DNA from: Caldilineales bacterium
GTDB lineage: Bacteria > Chloroflexota > Anaerolineae > Caldilineales > Caldilineaceae
DNA: 54,260 bases
Reading direction: 5' to 3'
Assembly (NCBI GenBank): GCA_012271135.1
Contig: JAAXGZ010000116.1
Location: 1-54,260, forward strand
The notes below the pieces were generated by a model. The model made no database searches, had not been told where the DNA came from, and saw only the letters and a list, made by a program, of their open reading frames with translations. A program made the position numbers and the translations under genes. Below, piece after piece: positions 42,642 through 50,996 of this stretch; position 1 is the first letter of the stretch; the number at the start of each line of letters is the position of its first letter.

Positions 42642-42864
42642 TCCCGACACGGCACCCGATCTCTCAACGGGCGGTTGGCCGGAAAGGTTGGCCAAGGCAC
42701 CCCTACGGCGGGGCCGTCCCCCGAAAGCGCGGCCCAAAGTGTCTACCACCATCCGGTTGTCGCAGGATGTTATTGACCACTTTCGGGCTGGCGGACGCGG
42801 GTGGCAGACTCGGATAGACCAAGCCCTGCAAGACTGGATCAAGCAGCAGCACGACATGGCATGA
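42604..42864 (+). CDS. brnA: BrnA family antitoxin, ribbon-helix-helix
   Basis: An 86-residue antitoxin. The N-terminal toxin-binding part is followed by a basic linker LRRGRPPKARPKVSTTIRLS and the RHH DNA-binding region DVIDHFRAGGRGWQTRIDQA with LQDWIKQQ. The phrase FRAxGxGWQTRI is diagnostic of BrnA. It neutralises BrnT and represses the brnTA promoter as a complex. The 38-base overlap with brnT is normal for this locus type. An alternative start at the second methionine (MERDFDPDTA) would still keep the domain intact. Confidence 0.93.
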   Translation: MTENESSMERDFDPDTAPDLSTGGWPERLAKAPLRRGRPPKARPKVSTTIRLSQDVIDHFRAGGRGWQTRIDQALQDWIKQQHDMA

Positions 42865-43143
42865 GTCGACCTTGCAGCGAGGTGTTGTGGTAGCTGGGAG
42901 CCGTAGGCAAGCACGTCTCCACGCTGCCTCCGGTCCGACCCAATGTGCAGGGCTTTCGACAAGCGATCCGGGCAAACCCCCGTCGCATCGCCTTGACTTG
43001 GCAATGCGACGAGGTAGAACCAAGCAGTCGGCCGAAACTGTCAGCTTGGCCTCGAGTTGTGGAAACCAACAGGACCCGCGTCCATCAACCGAGCGCGAGT
43101 TGCCGTGTACCGGGTACTGTCAAGACAAATGGAATGGATGGAC

Positions 43144-43668
43144 ATGCAGGACGAAACAACTGCGGCACCCAGGCCCGACACCCTCAACGCGCAGGTGGGG
43201 GTCCTGGTTCGGCGGGAGATTGAAGCCCGCATTCTGGGCCCCATGATTGATGCGTTCGCGGATGCCTTCGGGCGGGAAAGGGTTCTGGAGATCGTCCGCT
43301 CCACGATCGTGGAGATTGCACGCAGCCAAGGCCGCACCATGCGGATGTCCGGCAACGGCAACGATCTGGAGGCTTTTGCCGGAACCATGGAAGCCTGGAA
43401 GCGCGGTGGAGCCTTGGAGACCGATACGCTGGTCGACTCCGGGGATGCGTTTGATTTTGACGTGACCCGTTGCCGCTATGCGGAGATGTACCGCGCCATC
43501 GGCATGGAGGAACTCGGATCCATCCTGTCGTGTGCACGCGACTATGCTCTGATCGAGGGATTCAACGAATCCGTGGATCTGACGCGGACCCAGACCATCA
43601 TGGAAGGTGCTACCCATTGCGACTTCAGGTACCGTCTGCGCGCGCCGGTGGACCTGGAGCAGACATGA
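43144..43668 (+). CDS. L-2-amino-thiazoline-4-carboxylic acid hydrolase family protein
   Basis: A 174-residue protein of the ATC hydrolase family (PF14196 type). Its conserved core FDFDVTRCRYAEMYRAIGME, then ELGSILSCARDYALIEGFNE and RTQTIMEGATHCDFRYRL is characteristic. The named enzyme opens the thiazoline ring on the way from 2-amino-thiazoline-4-carboxylate to cysteine in Pseudomonas, but most homologues are uncharacterised. Two Cys (in TRCRYAE and LSCARD) and Cys-Asp near the end are likely functional. The start could be any of three ATGs at 43129, 43138 and 43144; the last has GGAATGG at a suitable distance. About 280 bases upstream to brnA hold no gene. No other cysteine genes are near. 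Confidence 0.83.
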   Translation: MQDETTAAPRPDTLNAQVGVLVRREIEARILGPMIDAFADAFGRERVLEIVRSTIVEIARSQGRTMRMSGNGNDLEAFAGTMEAWKRGGALETDTLVDSGDAFDFDVTRCRYAEMYRAIGMEELGSILSCARDYALIEGFNESVDLTRTQTIMEGATHCDFRYRLRAPVDLEQT

Positions 43669-43711
43669 GACCTGGACGGCTCAATATGGGCTTGCACTGG
43701 CTGGCAACCAT

Positions 43712-44452
43712 TCAGGCCGGAGTGCGGGAGGATGCCGGGACCTGCGGATCACTTCCCTCCGGCTCCCCGAACGGGTTCTCCGTCTGTCGGCGCCAAGTCT
43801 GCACGAACGCCACCATCTCGCGGTACCGGATGCGAGCGATACGGAGGGCCGGTTCGGTGTTCATGCTCTCGGCAGTCCTGGCGACGAATTCGAGCGTATA
43901 GGACTCGGCCAGTTCCAGGCGCTCCACCTGCGAAAGGTGCATGGCCCGCGCCGTACCCAGAATATGGGCCAGTTGCGGAACACCGAGTTTGGTGAGCTTG
44001 TCCGCGTCCCACAGGATCGCCGCCTCAAGGGGTTCCAGCGGACGGTCCCTCCGTCCCGATGAAAACCCCTCATGCAGGCGAATGGCAATGTCCACGGTTC
44101 CGATCTTGTGCTGCGGGAAGTCCGTTGCCTTCAGAACCTGTACGGCCTCGGCCGCCCCGCGTCGGCCGTGCTGGTCCTCCAGCTTGCGAATGTCGTGCAA
44201 CCAGGCCGCGGCCACGCAGGCATCTTCGTCCGCACCCAACCGCCGGGCCAGCAGCCTTGCATTCTCGACCACGTCCTTGACGTGTTCCCAGCGGTACCGG
44301 TACGGCAATGGCGCATCGGCCGGCAGGTTCCAATCCAGCTCCTCTTCCTGGCGGGACCGCTTGTCCGCCAGGGCGCGGCAGAGGTTCTCCCAGCCCTGGC
44401 CGTCACGGCACGGCAGGGATGCGTCCCTGTAGCCCAACCCGGGGGCAGCCAT
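43712..44452 (-). CDS. HD domain phosphohydrolase
   Basis: A 246-residue HD-domain metal-dependent phosphohydrolase. The metal-binding residues are visible: His in YRWEHVKDVVENA, the HD pair in VAAAWLHDIRKLEDQHG, a further His in IAIRLHEGFSS and Asp in ILWDADKLTKLG. That pattern fits nucleotide or oligonucleotide phosphatases related to YedJ/RNase-Y-type HD proteins. Start ATG at 44452 touches the TGA of the mannonate dehydratase gene (TGATG), so translation is coupled, although the link between the two functions is unclear. The frame is open further upstream, but this is antisense-like extension over the dehydratase gene. Confidence 0.88.
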   Translation of the reverse strand: MAAPGLGYRDASLPCRDGQGWENLCRALADKRSRQEEELDWNLPADAPLPYRYRWEHVKDVVENARLLARRLGADEDACVAAAWLHDIRKLEDQHGRRGAAEAVQVLKATDFPQHKIGTVDIAIRLHEGFSSGRRDRPLEPLEAAILWDADKLTKLGVPQLAHILGTARAMHLSQVERLELAESYTLEFVARTAESMNTEPALRIARIRYREMVAFVQTWRRQTENPFGEPEGSDPQVPASSRTPA

Positions 44453-45519
44453 CAGAGCTTGATGCCCTGGGCCCGCATGATTCCGCGCATGTAGCCCAAG
44501 GCATAGGCCATGCCCGCATGCCAAGGGGCTTCGCAGGTCATCTGTGGGGTGTGGTCCGGGATCAGGACACCATCGAAGTCGTTGGCCGCCAGGATGGTCA
44601 CGATGCGCTCCATGTCCACGTCGCCCTCGTCCACGAACACCTCGTGGTACCGGGGCACCTTGCCCCGGACGTTGCGGAAGTGCACATAGCCGATTGCATC
44701 CTGTTGGCTGTACTGTTCGGTGAACGCATAAATGTCGCCCTCGGTCATTTCCGCCAACGAACCCACGCAGTATTCCAGCTTGTTGCTGGGGCTGGCGTGC
44801 AGGTCCAGTACGTCCTGGTACATCTGGGGCTGGTACACGAGGCGTGCGGTTCCGCGCAGCGTGGGCATCGGTGGGTCGTCGGGATGCAGGGCCAGGGCTA
44901 CGCCGGCATCTTCCGCCACCGGCAGGACTTCCCCCAGAAACCGGTCCAGGCGCGACCACAATTCCTTGCGGCCAACTGGCGAAACCGTGCCGTTTGGAGC
45001 CTCCGGGTCGTAGGTCATGTTCCAGATGGTGCCGTTGGCAATGGGCGTCTCCCGTGGGCCGTCCGGCCCCAGGAAGCCGACCGACTCGGCACCACCGCGG
45101 GCCCAGGGACCTTCCACATGGCCCCAAACACCGGCAATGCTGAAGTTGTAGCCCATGATCGGAATGCCGACTTCTCCGAGATTGCGGACGATGGCCTGAA
45201 TCGTTTCGATCTGTTCATCCCGTCTGGGACCGTCCAAGAGGATGTCGTACCAGTGGGCGGGACTGAAGTTCTCCAATGCCGCCAGTTCCAGGCCCTCGGC
45301 CTGAATGCTCTGCCGCAGGCCGGAGAGGGACTCGGCGGACCAGGGTCCAAGATCCGGATCGGCCCAGCCCCAGCCGTCGTCCTCCTGGGTGGGAATGCGC
45401 GGGCCGGCGCTGAAATAGTCGGTCAGATGGGCCACAATGTGGGTGGCGCCTGCTTGTCTGGCGAAACGGAAATTGTCCTTGTGCAGCATGTGTTGGTAAA
45501 GACCAAGGCCCAGTTTCAT
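44452..45519 (-). CDS. uxuA: Mannonate dehydratase
   Basis: A 355-residue TIM-barrel enzyme that dehydrates D-mannonate to 2-keto-3-deoxygluconate in glucuronate breakdown. Family landmarks are LALHPDDPPMPTLRG, the metal-binding Cys and neighbours in NKLEYCVGSLAEM, YVHFRNVRGKVPRYHEVFVD and the end VLIPDHTPQMTCEAPWHAGM. Metal ligands (His, Cys, His, Asp) all appear present. It is shorter than E. coli UxuA (394), as is usual outside the enterobacteria. The gene is first of a two-gene unit with the HD protein. With the DHDPS-like and propeller genes it supports uronate catabolism in this organism. Confidence 0.95.
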   Translation of the reverse strand: MKLGLGLYQHMLHKDNFRFARQAGATHIVAHLTDYFSAGPRIPTQEDDGWGWADPDLGPWSAESLSGLRQSIQAEGLELAALENFSPAHWYDILLDGPRRDEQIETIQAIVRNLGEVGIPIMGYNFSIAGVWGHVEGPWARGGAESVGFLGPDGPRETPIANGTIWNMTYDPEAPNGTVSPVGRKELWSRLDRFLGEVLPVAEDAGVALALHPDDPPMPTLRGTARLVYQPQMYQDVLDLHASPSNKLEYCVGSLAEMTEGDIYAFTEQYSQQDAIGYVHFRNVRGKVPRYHEVFVDEGDVDMERIVTILAANDFDGVLIPDHTPQMTCEAPWHAGMAYALGYMRGIMRAQGIKL

Positions 45520-45772
45520 TGCAGAATGGCCACCTTAGTTTGTGTTCGGCGGGAGGCGCCGCGGGCAAGGCGGGAATTGTAGCGAGCGGGCTCTGCAACC
45601 GGCGCGAAGTCCTGTGTCCGCTGACAAGATCCCTGCAGAAGAAATTCACATTGCCTCCACATTTGGTTTCTAGACTGGCTGTCATGAGTTGGGTACCACG
45701 GCTGTCTCCGGAGCACATTCCGGGCCGCTGCGGACCCGCCCCATCCGATCCCATCGCAACAGGATGCAATTC

Positions 45773-47242
45773 ATGGTTACCAAGTTGAAATCCCAAGCCG
45801 GCCGCTATCTGGGCCTGGCCTTCGCTTCGATTCTTGTCTTCACCCTCCTGATGCCGGGCGCGGCCCTGGCTCAGGAGCGGCAAGATATGGAACAGGAAAC
45901 GTCCGTCAAGGATGCATTCCTGGCCGAAGCCCATGCCGCCGCTGCCAAACTCGGCGCCGAGTTCGGGCTGAGCGCCGACGACGCGGCCTCACTCGTCGAC
46001 ACAATCCTCTTCACCGCGCCGGATGCCGTACCGGGAGCCAATATGCGCCGGATAATGGCGGACCTGTCTGCGACCTACGGCCTTGAACCGCGGGAGCTCT
46101 TCGGTTTCCTGCAACTGTACGGTGCCGAACTCATGGCAATCGGCCAGGACTACGGTCTGATTCCCGCCCGCGGCGCACGCCCCGCATTCGGACCTCGGTC
46201 CGCTGATCTTGCCGGGAGCGGGCCGATTGGACCGCGTAGCCGGTGGCAGGTGGAAGGAAAGGAATGGCAATACGGACCTCGCGACCATGGGGAGATGCGC
46301 CCTGAACGCGGATCTGCCTACGGTCCAGGCACCGAACGGTCCGGCATGGCCCGCGCCGATGCAATGCGATACCGATTCCAGCAAATGCACGAGGAATTCC
46401 ACCTGCGGGATGCTGGATATCGGTACGGCAAGGTGCATAACGGTCCAAACATGGACATGCGGGCGGCTGCGAAGCAGCTCCGCATGAACCCGAAGGTGTT
46501 GGCCTGGAAGGCCGAACAGGAATATGCACGGCACTATGCGGTCCAGGACAAGGCTGTCGCCAAGAGCTGGGATGGATCCGACCACAAGGACAACATGTTT
46601 GACAAGCGCGGCGGACCCGAGGGCTGGGGCCGGTATGGTGATATTGGTGCCGCCAAGGTCCGTTGGTACAAGAGCAAGGAAGCGGACAGCATCCATTTCA
46701 AGCGTGGTGGCGTTGAGGAAGGGGACCTGCCCGCCAAGGAACGTTTCATGCCTGAAGATGCCTGGCACGATGGTGACGGGTCTGGCCACAACTACGGCAA
46801 GCCCGGCGACGCGGAGACCTGGGAACGGTTCGACAAGCGCGCACTGGTTTCTGGAAAAGCCAGACACGACATCGACACTTCGGACCGCATGCGGTTGGAA
46901 CGAGCTCGCTCTGGCGAACATCCGGGCGGTCGCATGCGCGGTGGCCAGCCGGACTTCATGGATGAGTCTATCGAGTCCTTGGTTGGCGGTTTCGAGCCCG
47001 ATATGATGGGTCTGGAGCACAACGTGGCGACCATGGTTCCGGTTGTGCTGGACGTGGTCGGATCCACCATCGTGGATTCACTGGCCGAATCGACCGGCGT
47101 ACCGGAGGCGGAGATGGAGGTCATGGTTGTGCAGGCCCTCTTGGAGGGCCTGGATGCGGCCATGGACGAAGGCCTGATTACACAGGATGATGCTTTCGAT
47201 ATGCTGATGTTGCTGACCGCGGCGGGTGCCATGGAGCAGTAG
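45773..47242 (+). CDS. Secreted protein of unknown function
   Basis: A 489-residue exported protein. MVTKLKSQAGRYLGLAFASI leads a classical signal peptide with hydrophobic core and cleavage after ALA in GAALAQE. The N-terminal domain (about 45-125) is helical with EFGLSADDAASLVDTILF and LEPRELFGFLQLYGAELM; the middle (about 130-390) is low in complexity and rich in Gly, Arg, Asp, His, Trp and Tyr; the C-terminal domain again is helical and acidic with MDEGLITQDDAFDMLMLLTA. The two helical ends resemble each other in style and may be related helical repeats. The ATG at 45773 has AGGA nine bases upstream; an ATG at 45764 is possible. A two-component system follows. I recognise no family. Confidence 0.78.
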   Translation: MVTKLKSQAGRYLGLAFASILVFTLLMPGAALAQERQDMEQETSVKDAFLAEAHAAAAKLGAEFGLSADDAASLVDTILFTAPDAVPGANMRRIMADLSATYGLEPRELFGFLQLYGAELMAIGQDYGLIPARGARPAFGPRSADLAGSGPIGPRSRWQVEGKEWQYGPRDHGEMRPERGSAYGPGTERSGMARADAMRYRFQQMHEEFHLRDAGYRYGKVHNGPNMDMRAAAKQLRMNPKVLAWKAEQEYARHYAVQDKAVAKSWDGSDHKDNMFDKRGGPEGWGRYGDIGAAKVRWYKSKEADSIHFKRGGVEEGDLPAKERFMPEDAWHDGDGSGHNYGKPGDAETWERFDKRALVSGKARHDIDTSDRMRLERARSGEHPGGRMRGGQPDFMDESIESLVGGFEPDMMGLEHNVATMVPVVLDVVGSTIVDSLAESTGVPEAEMEVMVVQALLEGLDAAMDEGLITQDDAFDMLMLLTAAGAMEQ

Positions 47243-47275
47243 ACAGTCGGGTGCTTTATCGGAAGCACTCAAGAT

Positions 47276-47300
47276 CCGGCCGCCATCTCCCGGCGGCCGG
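47276..47300 (+). terminator. GC-rich hairpin between secreted protein and response regulator
   Basis: CCGGCCGCC (47276-47284) and GGCGGCCGG (47292-47300) form a perfect 9-bp stem with a 7-base loop. A smaller hairpin GTGCTT/AAGCAC lies just before it at 47251-47268. No long U tract follows, so termination may be partial and the two-component genes may still be read from upstream. Confidence 0.6.
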
Positions 47301-47330
47301 GTTGTGCCTTGATTAACAGGTGGATCCACC

Positions 47331-48032
47331 ATGGCCCAACACCTACTTGTCGTCGACGACAACGATCAAGTCACAAACTTGCTCCGTCAGTATTTGCAGG
47401 CGCAGGGATACGCTGTCGATGTGGCCGGGGACGGCGTTGAAGCCTTGGAGCGAATCGCGGACCGGCTGCCGGACTTGATCCTGCTGGATGTGATGATGCC
47501 CCGCATGGATGGCTTCGAGTTCATGCAGGAGTTGTGCCGACAGCATGCCGTGCCGGTCATTTTCCTGACCGCGCGGTTGGACGAAGTCGACCTGCTGACC
47601 GGGTTTGGCTACGGGGCCGACGACTACCTGACCAAGCCGTTCAGCATGAGCGAGTTGGCCGCGCGGGTGCGCGCGGTACTCCGCCGCACACAGGATGTCC
47701 GGTCCCGGGACGAGGTGGTGCGCAGCGGCGACATTGAAGTGGATCGAGCCCGCTATGAGGTACGGGTCAAATCCCGGCCGGTGAACCTGACCCGTACGGA
47801 GTTCTCCCTGTTGGAGGCTCTGGTGGATGCCGGGGGCCGGGTGCTTTCCCGTCCCCAGCTGCTGGAGCACATGTTCGGCGATGCGCCCGGGATGGCCGAC
47901 GGCTTCGAGCGCACGGTGGATGCCCACGTTAAGAATCTGAGGGCCAAGCTGGCCCGCGAGGCCGACGGTCAGGTCTTTGTTGAGACGGTGTACGGTGTCG
48001 GCTACCGCCTCCGGGAGGGTGGAGGACCGTAG
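47331..48032 (+). CDS. OmpR/PhoB-family response regulator
   Basis: A 233-residue DNA-binding response regulator. The receiver domain has the acidic pair Asp9-Asp10, phospho-acceptor Asp53 (LILLDVMMPRMDG), Thr80 and Lys102 (YLTKPFS). The C-terminal winged helix (about 130-230) shows LTRTEFSLLEALVDAGGRVL, ERTVDAHVKNLRAKL and VYGVGYRL. It should be phosphorylated by the histidine kinase encoded two bases downstream and switch target promoters. The gap to the secreted-protein gene is 88 bases with a hairpin. The target genes are not evident; the secreted protein is a candidate. Confidence 0.95.
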   Translation: MAQHLLVVDDNDQVTNLLRQYLQAQGYAVDVAGDGVEALERIADRLPDLILLDVMMPRMDGFEFMQELCRQHAVPVIFLTARLDEVDLLTGFGYGADDYLTKPFSMSELAARVRAVLRRTQDVRSRDEVVRSGDIEVDRARYEVRVKSRPVNLTRTEFSLLEALVDAGGRVLSRPQLLEHMFGDAPGMADGFERTVDAHVKNLRAKLAREADGQVFVETVYGVGYRLREGGGP

Positions 48033-48034
48033 AC

Positions 48035-49447
48035 ATGTCGCTCGGCAGCAAACTGAGCATCGCCTTTGTCGCGATTGCCGTCCTTGGCATTCTCGTGGCT
48101 GGCACCCTTGGCATTTGGAACACGGTCGAGTTCCACAATCACAAGGACTTCGAGGCGCAGGCCCTGCCGTTCCTCCTGGACGAGGTGTTGACCCATTACC
48201 AGGCCCATGACAAATCCTGGGAGGAGGCCGGCGAACTGCCCTTGCCAGGGTATGTGCTGCTGTTCGACAAGGACCAAAAGTGGTTGGGGAACGGCCGCCG
48301 CGGACCGGCGCAGAAGCTGCTTGGCCCCTTGCGCGGGTACGGTGTTCCCGCCCAGGCCATTGTCTTGGACGGTGAAGTGATCGGATTCCTGAAGGTGACT
48401 CGCCGGCCCAAGGAGTTGGGTGGGTGGGTCGAGGTCATGGTTTTCCAGGAGGATGCCGCCTTCCTTGAGGACGAGTTCAAAGCCTTGGAACGCCATCGGC
48501 GGGAACGTTGGCCGATACCTTTCTGGGGCTTTGGCGCCATCCTGTTGGCAGCCGGCGTGTCCGGCGTGTTCGTCAGCCGGCGGATTGTCAGGCCGCTACA
48601 CGAGTTGACGGACGCCACCGCCCGCGTGGCGTCCGGCGAACTGGACCATCGGGTTCCCGTGCGGTCGCAGGACGAATTGGGCATGCTGGCGGAGTCGTTC
48701 AATTCCATGAGCGGGAAACTGGCCGAGTCGGAGCAACTTAAGCGGCAGATGACTCAGGACGTGGTGCACGAGTTGGCACAGCCGATCGTGGTCATCCGCG
48801 GGTTGGCCGAAGCCATGCGCGAGGGGGCCATCCCGGCCACGAACGAGAACTTGGACACGATCTTCCAGGAGGCCGGTCGCATGGAAGGGCTGGTACGGAG
48901 CCTGCACGTCCTGGAACAGTTGGATTCGGGACGCCTGCAGCTGTCCTGGGAGCCCCTGGCACCGGCGCAGCTAGTGGAGCGCCTGATGCGCATGTACGCC
49001 GGGCAGGCGCAGGGGACGGGCATTTCCCTGACCGCGCGTGTCGAACCAAACCTGCCTGTGCTCAATGTCGATGGAGAGCGTTTGATCCAAGTGCTGGGCA
49101 ACATTGTGGTCAATGCCCTGACCCATGCCCCGGCCAACAGCGAAATCGAGATTCAGGTCCGGACCGTCCCGGACGGAGGCATCGAGTTGTCCGTGACGGA
49201 CGGCGGACCGGGAGTGAAGGAAGAGGACCTGACCCGGATCTTCGAGCGGTTCTACCGGGCGGACAAGGCGCGCACGCAGACGGACGGCAACGGTTCGGGC
49301 ATTGGCCTTGCCATCGTACGTTCGCTGGTCGAGGCCCATGGCGGCAGGGTCTTCGCGGCCAACGTCGAACCAACCGGGCTTCGAGTAACTGTTTGGTTGC
49401 CGCCGCCACCCCGGCCGCCCTCGGCTGGCCGAGCCGAAGGGAATTGA
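48035..49447 (+). CDS. Membrane sensor histidine kinase (BaeS/ResE-like)
   Basis: A 470-residue kinase with two membrane helices (about 8-28 and 163-182) enclosing a periplasmic sensor of about 135 residues, then a HAMP domain with RRIVRPLHELTDATARVASG, the dimerisation helix with phospho-acceptor His245 and the ATP-binding domain. The H-box reads DVVHELAQPIVVIRG, with L-A-Q-P where most kinases have L-R-T-P. The N box is GNIVVNALTHAP, G1 is DGGPGV, and G2 is GNGSGIGLAIV. All expected ATP-binding elements are present. It follows the response regulator by two bases and certainly forms a pair with it. Signal unknown. Confidence 0.95.
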   Translation: MSLGSKLSIAFVAIAVLGILVAGTLGIWNTVEFHNHKDFEAQALPFLLDEVLTHYQAHDKSWEEAGELPLPGYVLLFDKDQKWLGNGRRGPAQKLLGPLRGYGVPAQAIVLDGEVIGFLKVTRRPKELGGWVEVMVFQEDAAFLEDEFKALERHRRERWPIPFWGFGAILLAAGVSGVFVSRRIVRPLHELTDATARVASGELDHRVPVRSQDELGMLAESFNSMSGKLAESEQLKRQMTQDVVHELAQPIVVIRGLAEAMREGAIPATNENLDTIFQEAGRMEGLVRSLHVLEQLDSGRLQLSWEPLAPAQLVERLMRMYAGQAQGTGISLTARVEPNLPVLNVDGERLIQVLGNIVVNALTHAPANSEIEIQVRTVPDGGIELSVTDGGPGVKEEDLTRIFERFYRADKARTQTDGNGSGIGLAIVRSLVEAHGGRVFAANVEPTGLRVTVWLPPPPRPPSAGRAEGN

Positions 49448-49491
49448 CAAAGTGCCAATACAACCCCCGATTCACGGCTGCTGTTCTCATG

Positions 49492-49497
49492 TATAAT
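49492..49497 (+). promoter_or_regulatory. Consensus -10 box before the HesB-type gene
   Basis: TATAAT at 49492-49497 is a perfect -10 element, 60 bases before the start codon. The -35 region at proper distance (around 49469-49474, GATTCA) is poor; a perfect TTGACA occurs at 49444-49449 but 42 bases away, too far to pair with it. Confidence 0.55.
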
Positions 49498-49556
49498 CGG
49501 TGTCAGGAACTCAGTCGATTGACCGAATTCGCAATACAGAGGATAGGAGAGTTCAG

Positions 49557-49931
49557 GTGGTTACATTGACGGCAACTGCCGCGGAACGGCTGCAATCGGT
49601 CATGTCCGAGAAGGGCATGGATGAAAGTCACGGCCTGCGCGTGTTTGTCAAGGGCGGTGGTTGCGGAGGCATGCAGTACGGCATGACCTTCGATAAGACC
49701 ACCCGGGACGGGGACGACATCACCGAACAGCACGGCATGAACGTGCTGGTGGATCAGACTAGCCTCTTCTACATCGACGGGGCCTCGATCGACTATCAGG
49801 ATTCCCTGATGGGCGGCGGGTTCCACATCGAAAATCCGAATGCCGTCAGCTCCTGTGGCTGTGGCAGTAGTTTCCGCACGGCGGACAGCCATGCGGGCGC
49901 GGCCCAGGGCGGGGGATGCGGCCACGGCTGA
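49557..49931 (+). CDS. Iron-sulfur cluster insertion protein, HesB/IscA/ErpA family
   Basis: A 124-residue A-type Fe-S carrier. The three conserved cysteines are present: Cys36 in VKGGGCGGMQYGM, and Cys100 and Cys102 in VSSCGCGSSF. The body with LVDQTSLFYIDGASIDYQDS and GGGFHIENPNA is typical. It delivers Fe-S clusters to apoproteins in the cytoplasm. GTG at 49557 is taken as start because AGGAGA lies six bases before; an upstream in-frame extension lacks conservation. After the usual end there is a tail of about 20 residues finishing in GGGCGHG, with a fourth cysteine. ErpA versus IscA cannot be decided from sequence alone. An Fe-S enzyme client (LipA) is encoded in the window. Confidence 0.93.
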   Translation: MVTLTATAAERLQSVMSEKGMDESHGLRVFVKGGGCGGMQYGMTFDKTTRDGDDITEQHGMNVLVDQTSLFYIDGASIDYQDSLMGGGFHIENPNAVSSCGCGSSFRTADSHAGAAQGGGCGHG

Positions 49932-49969
49932 GTCCGGTCCCATGGCCCGCGCGGCGTGCACCGAGAGTC

Positions 49970-50386
49970 ATGTCTGATCCGGTGCGCGCCCGAATCTACA
50001 CGGTGCGAGAAGCCCGCGCCGCCCTGCCGCGCGTGGCGGCCCTGATGGAGTTGGTCCAGGCCGCGCGTGGGGAAATCATGGAGTTGCGGCCCAAGGTGTG
50101 GCCGTTTCTCCGCCGCAGGATCGGCAACGGCGGCAACGCCTACATTACCGATTTGACCGAACAGTTTGCGCGCCTGGATGGTGCCGTGCGCCAAATCATG
50201 GCCATGGGCATCCTGGTCAAGGACGTCGACAAGGGAATTCTGGACTTCCTGGCCATGCGACACGGCCGGCGCGTGTACCTCTGCTGGCAGCACGGCGAGG
50301 AGACCATCGACTACTGGCATGACATTGATGCCGGGTTCGCGGGCCGGCAGCCGGTGATCGAGTCGGAATTCGACGACTTTGAGTGA
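49970..50386 (+). CDS. DUF2203 family protein
   Basis: A 138-residue protein of the DUF2203 family, found in Chloroflexota, Deinococcota, Firmicutes and others, often beside Fe-S or housekeeping genes. The conserved YTVREARAALPRVAALMELV start and the C-terminal CWQHGEETIDYWHDIDAGFA are diagnostic; the latter, with its acidic and aromatic residues, is the most conserved part. The N-terminal helix is a probable coiled-coil. The biological role is unknown. The start ATG at 49970 has GAGAG before it. It is separated from the HesB gene by 38 bases and from the rhodanese gene by 37, so the three probably form one operon. Confidence 0.9.
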   Translation: MSDPVRARIYTVREARAALPRVAALMELVQAARGEIMELRPKVWPFLRRRIGNGGNAYITDLTEQFARLDGAVRQIMAMGILVKDVDKGILDFLAMRHGRRVYLCWQHGEETIDYWHDIDAGFAGRQPVIESEFDDFE

Positions 50387-50423
50387 ATGACAGCCGGCCA
50401 CCGGCAAAGGCAAAAGGCATCCC

Positions 50424-50777
50424 ATGCCCAACCAGTTCAACGCGCCCGAGATCGGCGTGACCGAAGTTGATATGCGACGACAGAGAGGCGACAGCTTCCT
50501 GCTGGTGGATGTTCGCGAAACCGACGAACTGGAGGTGGCGGCCATCGCGGGGGCCACCCATGTGGCGCTGAGCGACCTGAGGGATCACGGCGAAGCCGCC
50601 ATTCCGCAGGCAATGCAGGACAAGGACGTGGACTGCGTCCTGTTTTGCCACAAGGGCGTGCGCAGTGCCAAGGTCACTGCTTGGCTGATGGAGCGCGGCT
50701 ACACCAACGTGCGTTCGATGGACGGCGGCATTGACGCCTGGTCCGTCCTGGTCGACGAGGAAGTGGACCGCTATTGA
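50424..50777 (+). CDS. Rhodanese-like domain protein
   Basis: A 117-residue single-domain rhodanese (GlpE/PspE size), a sulfurtransferase that carries sulfur as a persulfide on an active-site Cys. The conserved LLVDVRETDELEVAAIAGAT start and the active-site loop with CHKGVRS after VLFCHK are present; Cys in LFCHKGVRS is the sulfur carrier. The end YTNVRSMDGGIDAWS is standard. It may supply sulfur in the same pathway as the HesB-type Fe-S carrier two genes upstream. No signal peptide, so cytoplasmic. Converges on the endonuclease IV gene. Confidence 0.93.
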   Translation: MPNQFNAPEIGVTEVDMRRQRGDSFLLVDVRETDELEVAAIAGATHVALSDLRDHGEAAIPQAMQDKDVDCVLFCHKGVRSAKVTAWLMERGYTNVRSMDGGIDAWSVLVDEEVDRY

Positions 50778-50996
50778 TCAGGCCCGGCCGCGCGTCGAGT
50801 ATCGGACGGGGTGATCCGCACCGTTGCCGCGGGGGCTTCACCTGCGGTCTCCGCAGTTCGAGGTGCGGTTTAGGTATTAGCACCGCCGCGGTAGCCATGT
50901 GGGCTGAGTGACCGACAACAGCAGCAGCTTGCCAGCGAGTTCGACGACTAACGGGGGCGCTGCGGAATGGCTGCCGCCGGGCGGGCTGTTCCCCTG

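Noticed and set aside
44453..45127. Upstream extension of the HD-domain frame over the mannonate dehydratase gene
   Set aside because: The extension is not conserved, and the ATG at 44452 touching the uxuA stop is the natural start.
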